Counted from the first letter of the stretch, positions 24,031 to 34,094 are shown. The stretch is 64,000 bases of DNA from a bacterium (GCA_919901855.1 CAKKQC010000012.1:99035-163034), one strand, 5' to 3'. Numbers and translations are program-made. Notes: generated from the letters alone by a model not told the origin.

Positions 24031-27000
24031 GTGACGCTGGCGCGCGCTAGGGCGGGCGCCCGGGTTTCGCCGGACGGCGAACCCCGGCATCCCGCCGGTG
24101 AAGGCGGCGGTGGACACGCGCTCTGGTGGTGGATCGGCACCCTCCTCGTCACGGCCGTCACGCTCGTCTACTTCCAGCGGTGGGGCCGGCCCTACCTCAA
24201 CGTCGAGAACGAGGGCGAGATTCAGATAAGCCCCGCCGACTACGCGCGCGTCGCCGCCGAGGTGTCGCCGGCGCGGCTCGAGGCCACCGTCAAGACGCTC
24301 GCCGGATTCGGGTCGCGCCTCTCGGGCTCCGCGGGCGCGGACGCGGCCGCCGCGTACCTCAGGGAGGAGATGGTCTCGCTCCTGGGGAAGTCCAACGTCC
24401 GCGAAGAGGACTTCGACATCGACAACCCGTTCGACCTCGGCTGCGAGATGGAGGCGGGGGGGGAGACGTTCCGCGCGCACCCGATGTGGGCACCCCACCT
24501 GCGCACGTACCGGCTCCCGTCCGGCGGCCGCGACCTCGGCTCCGTCGTGCGGCTGAAGCTCTCCGAGGTCCTGCGCGGCGACGGGCGGATGGACGGGGCC
24601 GCGGTGGCCCTGCCGTGGATCGTGGACGCGGATCTGCGCTTGATCGTCCTCGCCGCGTGGCGCGGCGCCAAGTTCGACCGCAAGCTCCGCGACCCGCTGA
24701 CGAAGAGCGAGCTCGCGCTCCTGAAGCGTCTGGCCCCCGGGACCGCCAGAGTCGCCGAGGACGACCGGATGCTCGACATCCTCGCCGAAAAGCACCAGGC
24801 GATCCTGGGGGAGCTCCTGTTCGACCGGCTCGCGGCGGGCGGCGCCCGGAGCCTGCTCGTCCTCGAGCCCGCCGGTACAACAATGCGTGTTGTACCTCAC
24901 AGCTTCGCGGACCGGATCCTCAAGTACCCCTCCAGCCTCCCGCGGTACCTGGTCGGGTCGCGCCACACGGACGCGATCCGGAACGGCGCGGCGGTCCGGG
25001 TGCGCCAGGCCCGCAGCGCGCTCACTCTGGCCTCCGGCGAGGCCCTGCGCGTCTACCCCGTGTGGCCGAACCTCGTGCGGACGGCCTCGACGCCCCGGAG
25101 CGGCATCGAGGGCCGGCTCGTGTGGGCGGGCCGGGCGTCGCTGCCCGAGGTGGCGGGCAAGTCGCTCCAGGGCGCGATCGTGATGGTGGACTTCAACTGC
25201 GGGTTCCAGTGGGTCGGGCTGGTGGACCTGGGTGCGGCCGCCGTGCTCTTCCTCGAGCCGCCCGAGATCATGCGGGGCGAGTCGGAGAACAAGTACCTGT
25301 CCCTGCCCGCGAACATCCCCCGGTTCTGGGTGCCGAGGGCCGACGCCGAGCGCCTGCGCGGGCTCGAGGGGACGACGGCGCGGCTGGACGCCCAGGTCGT
25401 GTGGGAGCGGCGGGTCGGGCGCAACATCGTCGGGGTCTTGAGGGGCACGGGGAAGGCCACGGACTCCGACCCGGTGGTGATCACCGCCCAGTACGACTCG
25501 GTCTCCGTGGTGCCGGATCTGGCGCCCGGCGGGGACCAGGCCTGCGGCGCGGCCGCCGCGCTCGAGCTGATCCGGGTCCTCAAGCGCCACCCCCTCAAGA
25601 AGGACACGCTCTTCGTCCTGACGTCCGCCCACTGCCAGAACCTCAAGGGCTGGGGCGAGTTCCTCGACCGGCACTGGATCCGGCTCGAGAAGAAGAAGAA
25701 GGACCCCGACCGGATCAAGCCGGCGTTCGCCGTCGACCTCGACCTCACGACGCGGACCCGCCGCCTGGCCGTATTCTTCAAGGGGCACCGGCTGGACCAG
25801 AACGAGGGGCCCACCCGGCGCGTCTACTCCACGTTCGGCCGCAACCACGCGCAGGCCGGCGCGGCCGTGGCGGAGGCGCTCGGCTACGGCAAGACCTTCA
25901 TGGCGGACGCCGTGAACGCGGTCTCCGGGCGCACGTGGGACTCGTACATCCCGGGCCCGTTCGCGCTGGCGCAGGAGCTCACGATGAACGCGGGGCTCTA
26001 CGGCATCGCGTATGCGACGCCCGACGACGAGCGGGTCTGGGTCGACACGCCGCACGACAGCCCCGTGCGCATGGACTTCGAGTCGCTGACCCGCCAGGTC
26101 CGCGTCCTCGCGTGCGTCCTCCCGAACCAGCTCAACGTCGGCGCCGCGTTCTCGTCCAGCAACGTCGTGAACTACTGGACGACCCTCAAGGGCCGCGTCG
26201 TCGAGTGGGTCCACCGGGAGTCGTTCCTGCCGGACAAGAGCCTCAACGGCGCGATCGTGTGGAGCCACCACTGGTGGCCGGTCCGGAGCCTCAAGGGCGT
26301 GCGCGGGCACATGTTCACGATGGCGCTCGGGCCCGACCAGGGCGGGGCCAACTTCGAGCTCCGGGGCCTGGGGCATTCGAGCTGGCTGGCGACGCAGTGG
26401 AAGGCGCACACGATCTGCGATCCCTACGAGCTCGACCCCATGGACGGCGCGGTCCGGTACGCGCCGGACCGCGGCCCCGAGGGCTCCCAGCAGTACGTCG
26501 CCGAGACGGACATGGACGAGAAGGTCAAGAACCTGATGCTGGTCGCCTTCCCGTGCCGCTCGCTGCTCATGTTCGACCTCGTGGACCCCCTGCGCTACAC
26601 GGCCCTCCAGCGGATGCAGGTGTACGACGCCCGGACCGATTCCGAGCCGTCGCTCTTCGGGGCCGCCCAGCCGGAGCAGAACTACCTCGTGACCTACGTC
26701 GAGCCGCTGGCCACGGCCTTCGCCCCCGAGGGCACGTCGCTCAAGTTCACATTCTGGGCGGGCGGGTTCCTGGGCAAGCGGTGCGCGCTCGTGAACTCGT
26801 CCGAGAAGCTCCCCGAGGGGGCCGGGTTCGACCTCGAGCGCGTCGACCGCGTGAACTTCACGGCCCGCCAGGTCGCGATCGACATGTGGAGGCTGAACGA
26901 CCACCGGCTGGCGAATCTCCGGACCTACGGCATCGTGAACCACTTCCTCGAGGACTTGCACCGCCAGGCGAAGGAGCGGCTCGACCGGATGCAGGCGGCG

Positions 27001-29175
27001 GTCCGGGTCCGCGACTGGCGGGGGGCGGTGGCCGAGGCCCGGGCGGCCTGGGGCCTGGACGCCCGCGTGTACCCTGCCGTCGAGCAGTCCGCGGCCGACG
27101 TCGTCCACAGCGCCGTCCTGTACCTGGCCCTGCTCGTGCCCTTCGCGTTCCTGGCCGAGCGCCTGTTCTTCGCGTTCAATAACGTCACCAAGCAGGTGGC
27201 CGGCGCGCTCGGGGTCTTCCTCGGCATGTTCGGCATCCTCTGGTTCGTCCACCCGGCCTTCCGGATCGCGCTCACGCCCATCATGATCCTGCTCGCCTTC
27301 ATCATCCTGGCGCTGTCCGTGGTGGTGTCCGGGATCATCGCGTCCCGGTTCTTCGACTTCCTGCGCCGCGAGCGCGAGTCGCTCCAGGGCGTCCACGAGG
27401 CCGACGTCTCCAAGATCAGCGTGGCCATCGCCGCCTTCCTGCTCGGGGTGTCGAACATGCGCAAGCGGCCGTTGCGGACCGCTCTCACCTGCCTGACCCT
27501 CGTCGTCCTCACGTTCGCCGTCCTCTCGCTCACGAGCGTCCAGCAGGCCGTGAAACAGCGCAAGTACTCGATCGGGAAGACCGCGCCCTACGAGGGCCTC
27601 CTGTTCCGGCAGACGACGTGGGCCGCGCTGGCCGAGCCTGCGTTGAAGTACCTCGAGACCGAGCTTGCGAGCGTGGCGGTCCCGGTCCCGCGGGCCTGGT
27701 ACGTCAGTTACGCCGCCGACCGCCAGAACGCGGTCGAGCTCTCAAACGGGGACCGCGCCCGCGCGACCGCGGTGGCCGCGCTCGGGCTGACCTCCGCGGA
27801 GGCCGGGGTGTCCGGCATCACCTCGACCGTGGTCGCGGGGCGCTGGATCGCGAAGGGGGAGACGCGCGTGTGCCTCCTGCCGCGCCAGCTCGCGGCGACG
27901 CTCTACATCGGGGCGGGGGACCTGGGGACCGCGCAGGTCACGATCTTCGGGGTGCCGTTCACGGTCATCGGCCTCTTCGATCCTCGCAGGTTCGGCAAGC
28001 TCCGGGACCTCGACGACGAAGAGCTTTCCCCCGTGAACTTCGAGGCGACCGAGAAGAAGCGGGCGTCCCAGAACGTGACGTCGATGCAGCGGGAGGGCCA
28101 GCTTCCCCAGAAGTACGACCACCACGACGCGGGCCAGATCGTGATCCTGCCGTTCGACGACCTCATGCGGCTCAACGGCCGGCTGGCCTCGATCGCCGTG
28201 CCCCTGCCCCGCCCGCTGGACCTCAAGCACGCGATCGACCGCCTCCTGTCGCGGCTGGGCATCCTGGTCTACGTCGGGCTGAACCACAAGACCTACGCCT
28301 ACAGCGCCATCGGCGACACGCCGACGGAGGGCCTCGGCAACCTCGTCGCGCCCGTGGCCATCGCCGTCCTCATCGTGCTCTCGACCATGCTCGGCGCGGT
28401 GCAGGAGCGCCGGCGCGAGATCGCCGTGTTCTCATCCGTCGGGCTTTCGCCGACGCACGTGGCCGTGCTCTTCCTGGCCGAGTCGTTCGTCTTCGCGATC
28501 ATCGGGGTCGTGATCGGGTACCTGCTGGGGCAGATGTTTTCCCACCTCGTCGTCTCGGGGCTGGTTCTCCAGGGCCTCAACGTAAACTACTCCTCGGGGT
28601 CCGCGATCCTGTCCGTCGTGATCGTCATGGGCGTCGTCCTCCTGTCGACGCTCTACCCGGCGTACATGGCCTCGCGGCTGGCGCGGCCGTCCTCGATCGG
28701 CGGGTTCGTGCTCCCGCCGCTCGTCGGCGACAAGGTCTCCCTGCAACTGCCGTTCTCGTTCAACGCCCGGGACGCGGAGGCCGTGTGCGCGTTCCTGGCC
28801 GAGTTCTTCGACGCGCACGCCGAGGCGTCGGCGGGCGAGTTCTCCTCCGGGCTGATCCGCCTCGAGCGAATGGGTCCCGACTGCATCCTCGGGGTCCGCG
28901 TGTGGCTCGCGCCATACGACTTCGGCGTGAGCCAGGACATCCGGTTCACGACCCGCGAGGGGATCGGGGACGAGTCCTCGGCGACGATGGAGATCACGCG
29001 GTTGTCGGGCGACCAGGCCTCGTGGCGGCGCGTCAACAACCGGTTCCTGAAGACGATCCGCAAGCAGTTCCTGATCTGGCGCGCCCTGGGCGAGGTCGCG
29101 CGCATCGGTTATCAGAAGGAGGCCCGGCGGATGACCGCCCGGGCGAAGGAGGTCGCGCATGCCCCCGAAGCCTGA
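24031..29175 (+). CDS. Giant FtsX-like permease with degenerate M28 peptidase-like domain
   Basis: About 1714 residues. A membrane helix (about 30-50) anchors a large extracytoplasmic region with a PA-like insert and an M28-like domain near residues 470-540. Expected zinc-peptidase motifs are altered there: AQYDS where family members have AHYDS, GGDQACG in place of GADDNASG, and TSAHCQNLKGW in place of an EE-containing segment, so hydrolysis is doubtful. The C-terminal third has two blocks of membrane helices (from about 1030 and 1145, and from about 1437) ending in an FtsX domain (AVQERRREIAVFSSVGL, LSTLYPAYMASRLAR). GTG 24031 has GGAGG 5 bases upstream. Likely partner of the downstream ATPase. 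It overlaps the next gene by 17 bases. Confidence 0.75.
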   Translation: MTLARARAGARVSPDGEPRHPAGEGGGGHALWWWIGTLLVTAVTLVYFQRWGRPYLNVENEGEIQISPADYARVAAEVSPARLEATVKTLAGFGSRLSGSAGADAAAAYLREEMVSLLGKSNVREEDFDIDNPFDLGCEMEAGGETFRAHPMWAPHLRTYRLPSGGRDLGSVVRLKLSEVLRGDGRMDGAAVALPWIVDADLRLIVLAAWRGAKFDRKLRDPLTKSELALLKRLAPGTARVAEDDRMLDILAEKHQAILGELLFDRLAAGGARSLLVLEPAGTTMRVVPHSFADRILKYPSSLPRYLVGSRHTDAIRNGAAVRVRQARSALTLASGEALRVYPVWPNLVRTASTPRSGIEGRLVWAGRASLPEVAGKSLQGAIVMVDFNCGFQWVGLVDLGAAAVLFLEPPEIMRGESENKYLSLPANIPRFWVPRADAERLRGLEGTTARLDAQVVWERRVGRNIVGVLRGTGKATDSDPVVITAQYDSVSVVPDLAPGGDQACGAAAALELIRVLKRHPLKKDTLFVLTSAHCQNLKGWGEFLDRHWIRLEKKKKDPDRIKPAFAVDLDLTTRTRRLAVFFKGHRLDQNEGPTRRVYSTFGRNHAQAGAAVAEALGYGKTFMADAVNAVSGRTWDSYIPGPFALAQELTMNAGLYGIAYATPDDERVWVDTPHDSPVRMDFESLTRQVRVLACVLPNQLNVGAAFSSSNVVNYWTTLKGRVVEWVHRESFLPDKSLNGAIVWSHHWWPVRSLKGVRGHMFTMALGPDQGGANFELRGLGHSSWLATQWKAHTICDPYELDPMDGAVRYAPDRGPEGSQQYVAETDMDEKVKNLMLVAFPCRSLLMFDLVDPLRYTALQRMQVYDARTDSEPSLFGAAQPEQNYLVTYVEPLATAFAPEGTSLKFTFWAGGFLGKRCALVNSSEKLPEGAGFDLERVDRVNFTARQVAIDMWRLNDHRLANLRTYGIVNHFLEDLHRQAKERLDRMQAAVRVRDWRGAVAEARAAWGLDARVYPAVEQSAADVVHSAVLYLALLVPFAFLAERLFFAFNNVTKQVAGALGVFLGMFGILWFVHPAFRIALTPIMILLAFIILALSVVVSGIIASRFFDFLRRERESLQGVHEADVSKISVAIAAFLLGVSNMRKRPLRTALTCLTLVVLTFAVLSLTSVQQAVKQRKYSIGKTAPYEGLLFRQTTWAALAEPALKYLETELASVAVPVPRAWYVSYAADRQNAVELSNGDRARATAVAALGLTSAEAGVSGITSTVVAGRWIAKGETRVCLLPRQLAATLYIGAGDLGTAQVTIFGVPFTVIGLFDPRRFGKLRDLDDEELSPVNFEATEKKRASQNVTSMQREGQLPQKYDHHDAGQIVILPFDDLMRLNGRLASIAVPLPRPLDLKHAIDRLLSRLGILVYVGLNHKTYAYSAIGDTPTEGLGNLVAPVAIAVLIVLSTMLGAVQERRREIAVFSSVGLSPTHVAVLFLAESFVFAIIGVVIGYLLGQMFSHLVVSGLVLQGLNVNYSSGSAILSVVIVMGVVLLSTLYPAYMASRLARPSSIGGFVLPPLVGDKVSLQLPFSFNARDAEAVCAFLAEFFDAHAEASAGEFSSGLIRLERMGPDCILGVRVWLAPYDFGVSQDIRFTTREGIGDESSATMEITRLSGDQASWRRVNNRFLKTIRKQFLIWRALGEVARIGYQKEARRMTARAKEVAHAPEA
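24061..24086 (-). repeat. Tandem-hairpin repeat, copy D (inside coding sequence, inverted)
   Basis: A 7-bp TTCGCCG stem (24066-24072 and 24075-24081), one mismatch, then four more pairs to 24061 and 24086. On the minus strand the centre is TC as in the other copies. A short GGGC stem lies on the expected side. It encodes an RVSPDGEPRHP-like N-terminal stretch of the giant permease. Confidence 0.6.
24874..24896. repeat. GGTACAACA hairpin inside the giant permease gene
   Basis: Perfect 9-bp stem with an ATGCG loop, translated as PAGTTMRVVPH. It is AT-rich against its surroundings and resembles the GGTACC hairpin at 8651-8670. Confidence 0.5.
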
Positions 29176-31141
29176 ACCGGAGGGCGAGTACGTCGACGCA
29201 TTCGACTGGAAGACCGTAGTCGGGGCGTTCTTCGTCGGACTCGTCATGATGCCCGCGGCCATCTACGTCTCCCTGTTCGCGGGCCAGGGCCTCGACCAGG
29301 CCGCGATCTGGGTCACGATCATCCTCTTCGCCGAGCTGGCGCGCCGGTCGGTCAGCGCGCTCAAGAAGCAGGAGATGTACCTGCTCTACTACGTGGCCGC
29401 CGGGCTGTCGGGCGGCGGCGTCTTCGCCGGGCTCGTCTGGAACCAGTTCCTGCGCCAGTCCCGCGAGGCCGCGGCGTTCGGGGTGGCGCAGAACATGCCC
29501 ACCTGGGCGGCGCCGCTGGCGGATTCGCCCGCCCTGCTCGAGCGCAAGCTGTGGCACCCCGACTGGCTGCCCGCGATCGGGCTCGTGCTCGTGGGCCAGG
29601 TCCTCTCGCGGTTCAACTGGTTCGGGATCGGGTACGCGCTCTTCCGGCTCACCTCCGACGTCGAGCGGCTGCCGTTCCCGATGGCCACCGTCGCGGCCGA
29701 GGGCGCCGTCGCCCTCGCGGAGTCCCCGGAGAAGAAGGAGAGCTGGCGCTGGCGGGTCTTCTCGATCGGGAGCATGCTGGGCCTGGGTTTCGGAATGGTC
29801 TACGTCGGGATCCCGGCGATCACGTACCTGATCTTCGCCTCGCCGCTCGCGCTGCTCCCGATCCCGTGGAAGGACTTCACCCCGGCGCTCCAGAACATAC
29901 TGCCGGCGACGCCCCTCGCGATCTCGTTCGACCTGGGGTCCGTCCTCTGGGGGATGGTCGTGCCCTTCTGGGCCGTGGTCGGCACGTTCGTCATGAGCGT
30001 GGTCTCGACGCTGGTCGCGAACCCGATCCTCTACAATCTCGGGTTCTTCCCGACGTGGCGCAAGGGCATGAGCGTCCTGGACACCCAGTTCGCGACATCC
30101 TTCGACTTCTGGCTCCCCGTCGGCTTCGGGGTGGCGCTCGCGGTCGCCGGCGTCGGCGTCTGGCAGCTCGTCCGGATGCTCAAGCGCAAGGAGGCCGCCG
30201 TCATGGCGGCCGACATGGAACTGCTCCTGGGCAAGGAGGGGATCCTGCGGTTCGGCAAGCCCCAGACCGGCCCGCGCGTGATCCCCAAGGGCCGCGGCGA
30301 CTTCCCGGTCTGGATCGCGATCGCGATGTTCCTCGTCTCGACGGCCGGGTACGTCTGGGTCTGCCACATCCTGGTGCCGCGGTTCCCGCTCTGGATCCTG
30401 ATCTTCTTCGGGTTCATCTGGACCCCGATCACGTCGTATATCTCGGCGCGCATGATCGGGCTCACGGGCAACGGGGTCTGGTTCCCGTACGTCAAGGAAG
30501 GGTCGTTCGTGCTCTCCGGCTACAAGGGCGTGGACATCTGGTTCGCGCCGATCCCGCTCAACGACTTCGGGGGCGTGGCCGCGTTCTTCAAGCAGCTCGA
30601 GCTGACGAAGACGAAGTTCACGTCGATCATCAAGGCCGAGATTCTCATGTTCCCGATCAGCATCGGGTTCAGCTTCCTGTTCTGGGCCTTCATCTGGCAC
30701 CTGACCACGATCCCGTCGTACGCGTTCCCGTTCGCGAACAAGGTCTGGCCGTTCAACGCCCGCACCAGCAGCCTGTGGATGACCGCGACGAGCGAGGGCC
30801 GGGCGTGGCTCCTCGAGGCCCTGCTGAAGCCGAACTGGATCGGTGTCGGGTTCGGGTTCGGGTGGGTCCTCTACTGGATCGTGGACATCATGAAGTGGCC
30901 GATCTTCCTGTTCTACGGCGCCGTCGGCGGGATCAACAACCAGATCGGCGGCTGGCCCATGCTGTCCATGATCGGGGCGCTGCTGGGCAAGTTCTGGCTG
31001 GCGCCGCGGTACGGCGAGGAGCGCTGGTACCGGTGGGTGCCCGTGCTGTGCGCCGGGTTCGCGTGCGGCATGGGGCTCGTCTCGATGCTCGCGGTGGGAA
31101 TCACGATCGTCCAAGGGACGGTTGTGACTAAGCCTTTCTAG
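29159..31141 (+). CDS. DUF6785/DUF6784 OPT-like membrane transporter (second copy)
   Basis: 660 residues and about fourteen membrane helices. It shares the general OPT-like topology with the protein at 21930 but is divergent. Recognisable pieces are FGIGYALFRLTSDVERLPFPMATVAAEG near residue 160, SFDLGSVLWGMVVPFWAVVG, and an ISARMIGLTGNGVWFPYVKE segment near 430. The ATG lies inside the end of the upstream permease gene, and the next gene's GTG shares the last base of its TAG stop, so the three are tightly coupled. Substrate unknown; oligopeptide-like compounds would be the family-based guess. Confidence 0.75.
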   Translation: MPPKPEPEGEYVDAFDWKTVVGAFFVGLVMMPAAIYVSLFAGQGLDQAAIWVTIILFAELARRSVSALKKQEMYLLYYVAAGLSGGGVFAGLVWNQFLRQSREAAAFGVAQNMPTWAAPLADSPALLERKLWHPDWLPAIGLVLVGQVLSRFNWFGIGYALFRLTSDVERLPFPMATVAAEGAVALAESPEKKESWRWRVFSIGSMLGLGFGMVYVGIPAITYLIFASPLALLPIPWKDFTPALQNILPATPLAISFDLGSVLWGMVVPFWAVVGTFVMSVVSTLVANPILYNLGFFPTWRKGMSVLDTQFATSFDFWLPVGFGVALAVAGVGVWQLVRMLKRKEAAVMAADMELLLGKEGILRFGKPQTGPRVIPKGRGDFPVWIAIAMFLVSTAGYVWVCHILVPRFPLWILIFFGFIWTPITSYISARMIGLTGNGVWFPYVKEGSFVLSGYKGVDIWFAPIPLNDFGGVAAFFKQLELTKTKFTSIIKAEILMFPISIGFSFLFWAFIWHLTTIPSYAFPFANKVWPFNARTSSLWMTATSEGRAWLLEALLKPNWIGVGFGFGWVLYWIVDIMKWPIFLFYGAVGGINNQIGGWPMLSMIGALLGKFWLAPRYGEERWYRWVPVLCAGFACGMGLVSMLAVGITIVQGTVVTKPF

Positions 31142-32199
31142 TGGCTGCCAGGGCTCCCTCCCGGAACCGGCGGATTGCGCCGGCGCTGCGGCACGTGCCG
31201 GCGCCGTACAACGGCCCCGAGCGCCGCGCCAACGGCCGGTACTCGCTCACGCTCCACGGGCGCGGGACCTTCCTCTCCGTGCCCACGCGCTGGCTCCACG
31301 AGAAGGAGGCCTTCGAGGTCGTGGCCGAGGACGTGAGCCTCGGCGGCATGCAGGTCCACTTCAACGAGCCCGTGCGGGCCGGCGACGCCGTGCGGCTCAA
31401 GTTCACGGTGCCCGGGCGCGGCGCGATCGAGCTCGACACGGTCGTGCGCTGGGTGCACCGCGAGCCGGGCAGCCGGCTCGCCGACACCTCCGCCGGGCTC
31501 GCGTTCAACGACGACGCGCCGCACAAGGACATCGAGGCCCTCCTGCACGCGTCGGACTACAGCCGGGGCGGGGCCTCTTCCGGGACCGGCGGCGTGACCG
31601 CGATGACGCGCCAGGTCAACCTGCCCCTGCGCCGGGCGATCGAGATCAGCATCAGGAGCCTGCGCATCCGCACCACGCGCACGCTCGCGACCTCGGCCGT
31701 GGTCATGTTCGCGATCTGGTTCCTGACGCTCATGCTCTGCTCGGGGCCCGTGAGCGCGGCCCTCGAGATCGGCGAGATCATCACGAAGGAGAGCCGGGCC
31801 CAGGACCTCTGGGTCGTGATCGTGTCCATGCTCGTGGCCGTGGTCGGGATCACGAACACGCTCCACATGTCGGTGGCCGAGCGCTACCGCGAGATCGGGA
31901 CGATGAAGTGCCTGGGCGCGCTCGACCGGTTCGTGGTCGAGCTGTTCCTGCTCGAGTCGCTCGCGCTCGGCGCCGTCGGCTCCGTCGCGGGCGCGTTCTG
32001 CGGCATGGTCCACGCGATCTATCCCTGGCTCACGCGGGCCAAGGAGCTCGACCACGTCGCCCTGCCGGTCAAGGCCCTGCTCGAGAACTTCGGGTTGGGC
32101 GTCGCCGCGGGCCTCGCGCTCACGATTCTGGGCTCCCTGTACCCGGCCTTCCGGGCGGCGCGCATGGCGCCGGCGGAAGCCATGCGGACCGAAGTCTGA
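31141..32199 (+). CDS. PilZ domain-FtsX permease fusion
   Basis: 352 residues. Residues about 24-135 are a PilZ domain with both c-di-GMP-binding motifs intact: RRxxxR at 28-33 (ERRANGRY) and DxSxGG at 64-69 (EDVSLGGMQV). After a glycine/serine linker, residues about 160-352 form a minimal FtsX permease with four helices, at about 184-205, 222-242, 265-292 and 313-336, and the signature ERYREIGTMKCLGA. The usual large periplasmic domain between helices 1 and 2 is almost absent. The combination suggests an ABC permease gated by c-di-GMP. A single-base overlap couples it to the OPT-like gene; the ATPase follows. Confidence 0.85.
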   Translation: MAARAPSRNRRIAPALRHVPAPYNGPERRANGRYSLTLHGRGTFLSVPTRWLHEKEAFEVVAEDVSLGGMQVHFNEPVRAGDAVRLKFTVPGRGAIELDTVVRWVHREPGSRLADTSAGLAFNDDAPHKDIEALLHASDYSRGGASSGTGGVTAMTRQVNLPLRRAIEISIRSLRIRTTRTLATSAVVMFAIWFLTLMLCSGPVSAALEIGEIITKESRAQDLWVVIVSMLVAVVGITNTLHMSVAERYREIGTMKCLGALDRFVVELFLLESLALGAVGSVAGAFCGMVHAIYPWLTRAKELDHVALPVKALLENFGLGVAAGLALTILGSLYPAFRAARMAPAEAMRTEV

Positions 32200-32226
32200 T
32201 GAACACTATGAAGGAGGTGATTTCCA

Positions 32227-32997
<771 letters not shown>

Positions 32998-33020
32998 TCT
33001 TCTCTCTCCGTTCCGTCGCC

Positions 33021-33050
33021 ACGGGGCTTCCGCACCTGCGGAAGCCCCGT
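33021..33050 (+). terminator. Terminator-like hairpin after the ABC cluster
   Basis: Perfect 13-bp arms (33021-33033, 33038-33050) with an ACCT loop, between the convergent ATPase and ParE-like genes. It lacks a T-run and could serve both strands. Confidence 0.6.
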
Positions 33051-33057
33051 TCGCGAT

Positions 33058-33342
33058 TCAGTATGCGTCCTTGCGCGGTCGGATCGTGAGGAGCGAGACG
33101 ACGTGCGCGGCGTCGTCAATCGCGTAGAAGAGTCTCCAACTTCCGAGCCGGTACCTCCACGTGTCCGGTACGATACCTTTCAGCTTCTTGATCCCCGGCC
33201 CATAATGCGGCTGTGCTGAGAGACGGGGGTAGATGCGGTCACGGAGCGTCTCCTCGAGGCGCTCACGCAAGCCGGGAGGGGTGATCCGTCCAAAGACGTC
33301 CTCGAATCGGGACGTCTCGAAGATCCGGTAGCCTTCTGGCAT
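33058..33342 (-). CDS. RelE/ParE-type toxin
   Basis: 94 residues. The core [26 protein letters not shown] followed by [13 protein letters not shown] is the RelE/ParE fold's central strand region and basic end. Such toxins cut ribosome-bound mRNA (RelE) or block gyrase (ParE); the class cannot be separated here. The antitoxin is encoded directly upstream on the same strand, 6 bases away. Confidence 0.85.
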   Translation of the reverse strand: MPEGYRIFETSRFEDVFGRITPPGLRERLEETLRDRIYPRLSAQPHYGPGIKKLKGIVPDTWRYRLGSWRLFYAIDDAAHVVSLLTIRPRKDAY

Positions 33343-33348
33343 GGTTGG

Positions 33349-33594
33349 TCAGGCGACGAGCCGGCCATGGCGCTTCTTGGCGGCGCGATGACCCGCCCGG
33401 ATGTCCGCCATGAGTTTGCGGTCCGACAGGATCTCGCGCATCTCGGCGGGGGAGGCGTAGACCACCTCGTCCTTGAGGCGGCGCTTGGCCGCGGTCTCGA
33501 TCAGGTTCGCGATCGATCGGTTGTCGGCCTGCGCCCGCGACCGGAACAGCTCGTAGTCGGCGTCGCTCAACCTCAGTGTGATCGTTTTGGGCAT
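33349..33594 (-). CDS. Antitoxin of the RelE/ParE pair (RHH-like)
   Basis: 81 residues from ATG 33594, chosen because GGAGG lies about 7 bases upstream and because MPKTITLRLSDADYELFRSRA is a ribbon-helix-helix type N terminus. The frame is open further upstream but without recognisable sequence. The C-terminal half (VVYASPAEMREILSDRKLMADI) is the toxin-neutralising part. It should autoregulate this operon. Confidence 0.75.
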   Translation of the reverse strand: MPKTITLRLSDADYELFRSRAQADNRSIANLIETAAKRRLKDEVVYASPAEMREILSDRKLMADIRAGHRAAKKRHGRLVA

Positions 33595-33710
33595 CCCGTC
33601 CCCTCCTGCTTCACTTTGCTTCCTTTTCATTCTACGGCTCGCCGTTTCCCGCCGCAACCCCGCGGTCAGGACGCTTGACGGGCCTCGCCGCCTTGCCAAT
33701 AATGGCGGAC

Positions 33711-34052
33711 ATGAAGACGCCGGTCGTCTACTGGGTGGTGCAGGTCTGGGCCGCGCTCCTGTTCGTGGGGCTCTCGATCCCGTTCATCCTCGGCAAGATC
33801 CCGCCCAACGCCGTCGCCGGCTTCCGCACCGCGAAAACCATGTCCAACCCCGGGGTCTGGTACGAAGCCAACCGCATCATGGGCTGGGACCTCCTCTGGG
33901 CCGGCTCCGCCATGCTCGCCGCCCTCGTCACCACCTGGTTCTTCCGTGGCTCCATCCCGTTCCTCACCATCACCTTCATCCACGTCGGCGTCACCCTCAC
34001 CGCCATCACCGCCATGGTCGTCCACGGCCTCTGGCGCCTCTCGAAGCTGTGA
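33711..34052 (+). CDS. SdpI-like small membrane protein
   Basis: 113 residues with three membrane helices, at about 6-22, 54-74 and 80-102. Segments GKIPPNAVAGFRTAKTMSNPGVWYEANR and GWDLLWAG match the SdpI/YhfL family, known from immunity to the SdpC toxin but widespread as stand-alone proteins. ATG 33711 is preferred because an AATAAT box ends 7 bases upstream; ATG 33702 is an alternative. No sdp toxin genes are near. Confidence 0.7.
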   Translation: MKTPVVYWVVQVWAALLFVGLSIPFILGKIPPNAVAGFRTAKTMSNPGVWYEANRIMGWDLLWAGSAMLAALVTTWFFRGSIPFLTITFIHVGVTLTAITAMVVHGLWRLSKL

Positions 34053-34094
34053 CGAAATAAGATATCTGCCATTGATATCTGTCCTCCCCGGCGC

